DNA of 5,465 nt, taken from NCBI GenBank assembly GCA_023391175.1, contig JAEWBL010000694.1, positions 1 to 5,465 on the forward strand, written 5' to 3'. A program made the position numbers and the translations under genes. This DNA is from Pseudomonadota bacterium (GTDB lineage Bacteria; Pseudomonadota; Alphaproteobacteria; Rhizobiales; Xanthobacteraceae). Position 1 is the stretch's first letter. Each line of letters opens with the position of its first letter. Under the pieces are notes generated by a model. That model saw only the letters and a list, made by a program, of their open reading frames with translations, made no database searches and had not been told where the DNA came from. Positions 1 to 5,465 of the stretch are shown here, in pieces.

Positions 1-1580
<1,580 letters not shown>

Positions 1581-1611
1581 GGCGGCAGCCCGCGCGACCA
1601 GCGCGCCGGCT

Positions 1612-2307
1612 TCAGGCCGTGCGTTCGCCGATGAAGGCCATGCGCTGCTGGTTGTGGCCCACGTTCGGCTGGACCCGCCGCGCCGCGAGGCCGGCGTCCT
1701 CGATCAGCTCCAGCATATCGGCCTCCTCATAGGTGGTGAGGCCGAGTTGGGAGCGCAGCTTGCGGTAGGGCGAGACGGCGGTGCGGGCGAGGCCGGCCAC
1801 CGCCGCCAGAAAGAACTTCTCCCGCACGGCGAGCTTGAGCAGCGCCTCGGCATCGGCCAGCGCGCTCACATGGGGCGGGATGACGTCGGCGACGAGCAAC
1901 TGCCCGCCCGGCGCCAGCAGGCGCCGCCATTCCCGGGCGAAGCCGGCGAGCTGCTCGCGCGAGAGATACTGCGCCACCGAATTGCAGATGATGAGATCGA
2001 AGCTGCCATCCGGCAGGGCCGAGACCTCCTCGGGGGCCATCACGTCGATGCTGGGGGCGGCGACGAAGCGCCCCTTCAGGCGGCGGCGCACTTCGGGCGC
2101 GGCATCGGTGAGCACGAGGTGGGCGCAGCGCAGCGCCAGCTCGGCCGAGGCGAGGGCGTCGCCGCAGCCGAAGTCCAGCACCCGGGCATGCGGCCCGGGC
2201 AGGAAGCCGACCAGATCCGCGGCGACGGCGGCGTAATGCACCGCCTTGTGCCGGTCATTCACATAGATCGCGTGGCTACCGTTCCAGAACGAAATCCAAT
2301 CGGCCAT
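1612..2307 (-). CDS. class I SAM-dependent methyltransferase
   Basis: This 231-residue protein has the Rossmann-type methyltransferase signature. Motif I is VLDFGCGD at residues 43-50, which binds S-adenosylmethionine. The acidic end of strand 2 is LTDAA with D68. The strand-4 region is FDLIICNSVAQYL (103-115), and the following helix and turn are WRRLLAPGGQLLVADV (127-142). No signal peptide or membrane segment is seen, so it is probably cytosolic. The N-terminal part, around FWNGSHAIYVNDRHKAVHY, is the likely substrate cap. The ATG at 2307 is supported by GGAAAG six bases upstream (2314-2319). It lies 33 bases downstream of a small exported-protein gene on the same strand, so the two are probably co-transcribed. 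Its 3' end faces uvrB. The acceptor (small molecule, lipid or protein) cannot be deduced; the superfamily assignment is firm, any narrower name is not. Confidence 0.9.
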   Translation of the reverse strand: MADWISFWNGSHAIYVNDRHKAVHYAAVAADLVGFLPGPHARVLDFGCGDALASAELALRCAHLVLTDAAPEVRRRLKGRFVAAPSIDVMAPEEVSALPDGSFDLIICNSVAQYLSREQLAGFAREWRRLLAPGGQLLVADVIPPHVSALADAEALLKLAVREKFFLAAVAGLARTAVSPYRKLRSQLGLTTYEEADMLELIEDAGLAARRVQPNVGHNQQRMAFIGERTA

Positions 2308-2340
2308 CAGGGACTTTCCGAAAGCAGGGCGGCGACGCGG

Positions 2341-2589
2341 TCAGCGCGCAAACTGGATGCCGGCCTCGGTCTCGCCGATGGCCCGGTCCACGAGGTCGAT
2401 GGCGCGCTCGCGATGGCCACCCTTGTTGGGCTCCGCCTGCTGCAGGAAGGCGCGGGCGGTGCGCAGTGCTTCCAGCGCGCGCTGCATGTTGGGCTGGTCG
2501 GCGAAGGCCGACTGGACGAGCCCGGCGGTGGCAAGGCCCGCGGCGAAGGTCAGGGCGAGCGTCAGCGGGCGCAGGGTGGGGCGGATCAT
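2341..2589 (-). CDS. small exported helical protein, function unknown
   Basis: This 82-residue protein has an N-terminal signal peptide: positive MIRPTLR, a hydrophobic core to about residue 26, then a likely cleavage after AFA (near residue 30, before DQPN). The mature part of about 52 residues is charged and looks like two helices, MQRALEALRTARAFLQQAE and RERAIDLVDRAIGETEAGI, joined by PNKGGH. I recall similar short exported proteins with a central NKGGHR-type motif in many Proteobacteria, all uncharacterised. The frame stays open to an ATG at 2667, adding 26 residues, but that would bury the signal peptide behind an Arg-rich segment. I therefore chose the ATG at 2589, which has a weak GAGAG in front; a GTG at 2601 is also possible. 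It is probably the first gene of an operon with the methyltransferase. No function can be assigned. Confidence 0.8.
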   Translation of the reverse strand: MIRPTLRPLTLALTFAAGLATAGLVQSAFADQPNMQRALEALRTARAFLQQAEPNKGGHRERAIDLVDRAIGETEAGIQFAR

Positions 2590-2638
2590 GATGTCTCTCA
2601 CGGTTGCGAGAAGCGACGGCCGGTGGCAGCGAAGTCGT

Positions 2639-2667
2639 ACCACACGCTGGGGAAACGGCGCCATCAA
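2639..2667 (-). promoter_or_regulatory. possible promoter for the small exported protein / methyltransferase pair
   Basis: On the minus strand TTGATG (2662-2667) and TGTGGT (2639-2644) are 17 bases apart, resembling -35 and -10 boxes of the main sigma factor, with four and three consensus matches. They lie 50-78 bases before the chosen start at 2589. The -35 box overlaps one copy of a 12-base direct repeat. The -10 box is weak, and GC-rich alphaproteobacterial promoters are hard to call by eye, so this is tentative. Confidence 0.3.
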
Positions 2668-2680
2668 GACGGCGCCATCA
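2655..2680. repeat. 12-base tandem direct repeat, period 14
   Basis: ACGGCGCCATCA occurs at 2655-2666 and again, identical, at 2669-2680, separated by two bases. Each copy centres on the palindrome GGCGCC. The pair lies between the upstream terminator hairpin and the small exported-protein gene, over a possible -35 box, which would suit an operator. A chance duplication in GC-rich DNA is equally possible. Confidence 0.6.
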
Positions 2681-2701
2681 TGGCGGCGGCCCCCTCCAAC
2701 G

Positions 2702-2737
2702 CGAACGCCCCGCCGTGGGTTCCCGGCGGGGCGTTCG
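2702..2737 (-). terminator. perfect 14-bp hairpin, probable terminator of the Trp/Gly-tail protein gene
   Basis: CGAACGCCCCGCCG (2702-2715) pairs perfectly with CGGCGGGGCGTTCG (2724-2737) across an eight-base loop, TGGGTTCC. It lies 20 bases after the stop codon of the exported protein gene that ends at 2758, and before the next gene's promoter region, where a terminator is expected. Neither strand has a good T run: the minus strand continues CGTTGG and the plus strand TTACAGG. Termination may therefore be weak or helped by Rho, or the hairpin may stabilise the mRNA 3' end. Confidence 0.7.
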
Positions 2738-2757
2738 TTACAGGTTCGGACGGGAAC

Positions 2758-3366
2758 TCACCAGCGGCAGTGCAGGCCGCCGTACGGGCCGCGCCAGCAG
2801 CCGCCGCCGCCCCAGCGGCCGGGTCCGGGGCCCCACCAGCGGTGATAGTGCCACCAGTCGATGAACAGGCTCGCATTGGCGCCGGCGAGGGGCTTGTCCT
2901 CGCTGAGGAGCTTGTAGTCGTAGGTCAGCGTGTCGCCGGTGAGCACCGGGTTGGAAAGCTCGACCACCGACAGGTTCGGCTGGCCGTCCACCGTCACCGA
3001 GAGGGTGGCGTTGGGCGGGTCCTTCTGGAAGCTGTCCTTGCCCTCGTTCCAGATCTTGATGAAGGTCGCCGTGGAGGCGTCGCCGGTGATCCGCTCGGGA
3101 CGGTCGGCGAACATGATGACCTGCGGCGCAACGCCCTTCAGCGTGATGGTCTTGTCGGTTACGGAGATGGAATCCGCCACCTGCACGAACAGCCACTGGA
3201 CGCCCTTCAGCTCTTCGATGTTGACGGGCGGGCCACTCATGCCGCCGGCGGGTCCGCCGGCCAAGGGGGCGGTGGCAGCGGGGGCGGTGGCGGGCGCCCC
3301 CTGTGCGAAGGCCCCGCTGACGGCACAGACGGCCCCCAGCAGCGCTCCTAGGATCAGGCGTTTCAT
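2758..3366 (-). CDS. exported protein with Trp/Gly/His-rich C-terminal tail, function unknown
   Basis: This 202-residue protein has a classic signal peptide (MKRLILGALLGAV...) with likely cleavage after AFA at residue 21, giving a periplasmic or secreted product. Residues 22-47 are a low-complexity Ala/Pro/Gly/Thr linker. The core, about 48-170, looks beta-rich and contains WLFVQVADSISV, VIMFADRPERITG, TFIKIWNEGKDSF, PPNATLSV and VVELSNPVLTGDTLTYDYKLL. I recall uncharacterised proteins in several bacterial phyla with a FADRP-R-I-G motif, a Phe-Trp segment and PNA, but cannot name the family. The tail, 171-202, is dominated by Trp, Gly, His and Arg (WWHYHRWWGPGPG) and has two cysteines, C190 and C200, around WRGPYGGLH. 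The ATG at 3366 has GGGAG (3376-3380) nine bases ahead. A strong hairpin follows the stop. It has the same orientation as the lipoprotein gene 163 bases upstream and is probably transcribed on its own. Confidence 0.88.
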   Translation of the reverse strand: MKRLILGALLGAVCAVSGAFAQGAPATAPAATAPLAGGPAGGMSGPPVNIEELKGVQWLFVQVADSISVTDKTITLKGVAPQVIMFADRPERITGDASTATFIKIWNEGKDSFQKDPPNATLSVTVDGQPNLSVVELSNPVLTGDTLTYDYKLLSEDKPLAGANASLFIDWWHYHRWWGPGPGRWGGGGCWRGPYGGLHCRW

Positions 3367-3423
3367 TGGAAGTGTCTCCCGCGGGCGGTGGGGTCCGCGA
3401 CGCGCAGGGGGACTCTACAACCG

Positions 3424-3452
3424 TTGCGCCCCTTGAAAAGGCGGCGGCGCAA
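3424..3452 (-). promoter_or_regulatory. inverted repeat in the leader between the lipoprotein and Trp/Gly-tail genes
   Basis: TTGCGCC (3424-3430) and GGCGCAA (3446-3452) are exact inverted repeats. Inside them CCTT (3431-3434) and AAGG (3438-3441) also pair around a three-base loop, giving an 11-bp stem with a four-base bulge (CGGC). It lies 58-86 bases before the start at 3366. On the minus strand it is not followed by a T run. It could be an mRNA leader structure, a weak terminator of the lipoprotein gene or a protein-binding site. Confidence 0.35.
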
Positions 3453-3477
3453 GCTTGGCGGTATTTAGAGAGTGTTA

Positions 3478-3504
3478 ATCTTAATGCCGGCGCTGGTTTC
3501 GCAA
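3478..3504 (-). promoter_or_regulatory. possible promoter of the Trp/Gly-tail protein gene
   Basis: The stretch 3461-3487 is markedly A/T-rich for this window. On the minus strand TTGCGA (3499-3504) and TAAGAT (3478-3483) each match the -35 or -10 consensus at four of six bases, but the spacing is only 15, shorter than ideal. This would give a leader of about 100 bases containing the inverted repeat at 3424-3452. Tentative. Confidence 0.3.
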
Positions 3505-3529
3505 ATCGCAACGGCCGACGCCCGTTCCC

Positions 3530-4228
3530 CTAGCGGTAGTTGACCCAGAACACGCCCACGCTCGGGTTGGCGGCGCGGATGCCGGCATCGTTCGAGGTAT
3601 AGACCTTGGGGCCGGAGATGCGCGCCTGCGCGCTGTCGGATGCGGTGGCTGAAAGCGCAAGCTGCACCCCGAGCACGCAGCCGCCGCCCAGGTTGGCGAG
3701 CCGTCCGCCCCGCCAGTCCGCCACCACGCCGCCGGCGTTGCCGCCGAAGCCCTGGATGCGGAACGGCTTGCCGTTGGCCCGCTCGAGGTCGGCGAGGCTG
3801 GCGCCGATGCCGATGCCGTTCACCGTCCAGGCCGAGCTTTCGGTGAAGGCGACGCGGCGCGGCGCGGCCATGTTGGCCGGGTCCTTCCAGGCGATCTCCA
3901 GGCTCAGGGCGGGATCGTTGGGCAGAAGGATGATGCCGGGGGCCGTGCTGCCGTCCGGCGACATGATGTTGCCGGTGATGACGTTCGCCTGCCCGAAGTC
4001 GGCGGCGATGTTGGTGGCGGTGGTATTGGGCGCAAAGGGCCCTGTGCATTCGAACTGGCGCGGCCCGGCGGTGGGCTTGGGGATGGAGACCACCGTCTCC
4101 GAATAGTCGCCGAAGGCGTCGGTCTGCTTCACCACGCCGGTGCCCCAGCTGTCCGGATTGCCCTGGCAGGCGGCGAGGGCGAGGCAGAGGGCCGCGAGGG
4201 GCAGGGCAGAGACGCGGGAAAAGACCAT
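3530..4228 (-). CDS. putative lipoprotein, uncharacterised family
   Basis: This 232-residue protein starts MVFSRVSALPLAALCLALAAC. The lipobox LAAC, with C21 as the lipidated residue, predicts signal peptidase II processing. Q22 at the +2 position favours outer-membrane sorting under the E. coli rule, though this is less certain in alphaproteobacteria. The mature part contains YSETVVSIP, FECTGPF, a beta-rich middle (IILLPNDPALSLEIAWKD, SSAWTVNGIGIG) and then SLADLERANGKPFRIQGFGG, GGVVADWRGG and LGGGC. I recall the GxSLxxLExxNGKPFxxxGF...GGxVxDW arrangement in other uncharacterised bacterial proteins but cannot name it. C61 and C184 might form a disulfide. The frame stays open to 5122, but that extension runs antisense through the transporter gene and would bury the signal peptide, so the ATG at 4228 is preferred. 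Its ribosome site is weak (AGG). It is divergent from the transporter gene. Confidence 0.87.
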   Translation of the reverse strand: MVFSRVSALPLAALCLALAACQGNPDSWGTGVVKQTDAFGDYSETVVSIPKPTAGPRQFECTGPFAPNTTATNIAADFGQANVITGNIMSPDGSTAPGIILLPNDPALSLEIAWKDPANMAAPRRVAFTESSAWTVNGIGIGASLADLERANGKPFRIQGFGGNAGGVVADWRGGRLANLGGGCVLGVQLALSATASDSAQARISGPKVYTSNDAGIRAANPSVGVFWVNYR

Positions 4229-4429
4229 GGGAACCTGCGGCGCCGGACGGGAGGGGGCGCGCCTTGCGCTGAGAGGCCGCGAACGGCCGGGCAGCACGCC
4301 GGTGAACATCTTTCTTAGCCGGTCCCCCTTCGGCCCGCCAGCCCCTGCGGCGGTAGCCGTCTGCGGGGCCGTCATCGGCAATTCACGCGCCGTCCGCTTT
4401 CTGTCACGCTGTTGCCGGGGGAGACGTCG
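4229..4429. other. divergent intergenic region, lipoprotein and transporter genes
   Basis: This 201-base spacer must hold promoters for both outward-reading genes, but I could not find convincing -35/-10 pairs on either strand. It contains one small hairpin, GGCCG (4275-4279) and CGGCC (4284-4288) with a CGAA loop, 47-60 bases before the lipoprotein start, of unknown meaning. The slightly A/T-richer stretches at about 4307-4317 and 4376-4385 are the most likely promoter areas. Confidence 0.5.
4417..4423 (+). promoter_or_regulatory. ribosome binding site of the MFS transporter
   Basis: GGGGGAG lies six bases before the ATG at 4430. It fixes the start there in preference to the in-frame ATG at 4439. 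Confidence 0.7.
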
Positions 4430-5465
4430 ATGAACGAGATGCGGGACCTGCGCGGGCTCGACCACAAGCGCTCGGTGCAGGACTATATCGATGAAACGCC
4501 CGTCTGGCGGGACGGCACGCGGGTGGCCGCCACCCCCATGACGGCCATGCAGTGGCGCATCTGGTGGCTGGCCGCGGCGGGCAAGTTCTTCGAGGGGCTG
4601 GTGGTGTTCATGACGGGCGTGACGCTGCCCCTCATGGCCCGCGAGTTTGGCATGAACGCCTTCCAGCACGGCCTCGTGGGCGCGGCGAGCCTCGCCGGCA
4701 TCCTGGTCGGGGCGCTGCTGCTCGGCGGCCTCGCCGACCAGTTCGGCCGCAAGCTGATGTTCGTGTCCGAGATGGTGATCTTCATCATCTTCCTCGCGCT
4801 TCTGGCGGTCAGCCCCTCCTTTGTCTGGACCGTGGTGTTCCTGTTCGGCATCGGCATCGCGCTCGGCTGCGACTATCCCACCGCCCATCTCGTGATCTCC
4901 GAGAGCATCCCGTCCGCGGCGCGTGGGCGCCTCGTGCTCAGCGCCTTCGGCTTCCAGGCGGTCGGCGCGCTCACGGGCACGCTGCTCGGCTACCTGGTGC
5001 TGTCCAACATGGAAGAGGTCTCCGCCTGGCGCCTGATGTATGCGGTCGCCATCCTGCCGGCTGTGGCGGTCGCGGTGGCCCGCCTCTTCGTGCCGGAAAG
5101 CGCGAGCTGGCTGCTCGCCCACGGCCGGGTGGAGGAGGCCCAGCAGGCGGCGCAGCGCCTACTCGCCCGCTCGCCGCAATATCCCAAATCCATCGAGCTG
5201 ACCCATCGCCACCACGGCCATGCCGGCGCCGCCGCCCACGATCACGAGCGCACCCCGGCCGCGCTTTTCAAGACGCCGCACATCCGGCGCGCCACCATCC
5301 TCGCCGCGGTGCCGTGGTTCCTGCAGGACCTGTCCACCTACGGCATCGGCATCTTTACCCCGACCATCCTCGCTGCCGCCTTCGGCCATCAGGCTGCTGC
5401 AGGACGCAACCTGAGCGATCTGGTCTCGGCGGACCTGCTCGCATCGGAGGGGGCGGCGCTCATCG
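4430..5465 (+). CDS. MFS transporter, sugar/phosphate-porter-like, 3'-truncated by window edge
   Basis: An uninterrupted frame of 345 codons runs off the right edge. After a hydrophilic N-terminus of about 45 residues come hydrophobic segments typical of a 12-helix MFS inner-membrane secondary transporter; about seven helices are visible. Family marks include GLADQFGRK (residues 101-108 region), the MFS loop 2-3 motif A; GCDYP...SE (146-158), which lines up with the GGDYPLSATIxSE signature of phosphate:H+ symporters; RGR (165-167); WRLMY (200-204); and PESASWLLAHGRVEEA (222-237), the sugar-porter PES and GR motifs after helix 6. The central loop is His-rich: H259, H261, H262, H264, H270 and H272. 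Helix 7 begins PWFLQDLSTYGIG (295-307). The substrate cannot be deduced; phosphate, sugar or an organic acid are all possible. The start is set by a strong ribosome site. No frameshift is visible. Confidence 0.93.
   Translation, partial: MNEMRDLRGLDHKRSVQDYIDETPVWRDGTRVAATPMTAMQWRIWWLAAAGKFFEGLVVFMTGVTLPLMAREFGMNAFQHGLVGAASLAGILVGALLLGGLADQFGRKLMFVSEMVIFIIFLALLAVSPSFVWTVVFLFGIGIALGCDYPTAHLVISESIPSAARGRLVLSAFGFQAVGALTGTLLGYLVLSNMEEVSAWRLMYAVAILPAVAVAVARLFVPESASWLLAHGRVEEAQQAAQRLLARSPQYPKSIELTHRHHGHAGAAAHDHERTPAALFKTPHIRRATILAAVPWFLQDLSTYGIGIFTPTILAAAFGHQAAAGRNLSDLVSADLLASEGAALI

Noticed and set aside
1591..1606. A short G/C hairpin (CGCGC/GCGCG) in the 31-base gap between uvrB and the methyltransferase gene, considered as a bidirectional terminator.
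   Set aside because: The stem is only five base pairs with no T run on either side, which is expected by chance in CG-rich DNA.
2590..2667. The upstream ATG at 2667 as start of the small exported protein.
   Set aside because: It adds an Arg-rich 26-residue segment before a good signal peptide and overlaps the possible promoter.
4229..5122. A 298-residue N-terminal extension of the lipoprotein frame on the minus strand.
   Set aside because: It runs antisense through the transporter gene, has His/Glu/Arg-rich shadow composition, and would put the lipoprotein signal peptide in the middle of the protein.

Overview
This is a GC-rich window (roughly two-thirds G+C by eye) with densely packed bacterial genes, strong third-position G/C and long spurious open frames opposite the real ones. 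The UvrB sequence, with its long basic C-terminal extension, and the small secreted-protein families next to it suggest an alphaproteobacterium of the Hyphomicrobiales, perhaps Xanthobacteraceae-like. That placement is inferred from recalled family resemblance, not from a search.

Layout. The + strand opens inside uvrB, the damage-verification subunit of the UvrABC nucleotide excision repair complex. The visible part runs from before the DESH helicase motif to the stop codon at 1580. A convergent block of four minus-strand genes follows. Read in their own direction, from right to left, they are: a 232-residue lipoprotein (4228 to 3530); a 202-residue exported protein with a Trp/Gly/His-rich tail (3366 to 2758); a strong hairpin terminator (2702-2737); and a probable two-gene operon of an 82-residue exported helical protein (2589 to 2341) and a class I SAM-dependent methyltransferase (2307 to 1612). 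At the right end, divergent from the lipoprotein gene across a 201-base spacer, a + strand major facilitator superfamily (MFS) transporter begins at 4430 and runs off the window without a stop.

Function. Only uvrB can be given a specific role. The methyltransferase and the transporter can be placed in superfamilies, but their substrates cannot be read from the sequence. The three exported proteins belong to families I cannot name with confidence. Nothing ties these genes into one pathway; they look like ordinary chromosomal neighbours. I see no tRNA, rRNA, CRISPR array, insertion sequence, integrase or phage gene, and no evidence of a new multi-gene system. The points worth a second look are small: a direct repeat over a possible -35 box, a leader hairpin, unusual protein tails and a His-rich transporter loop.
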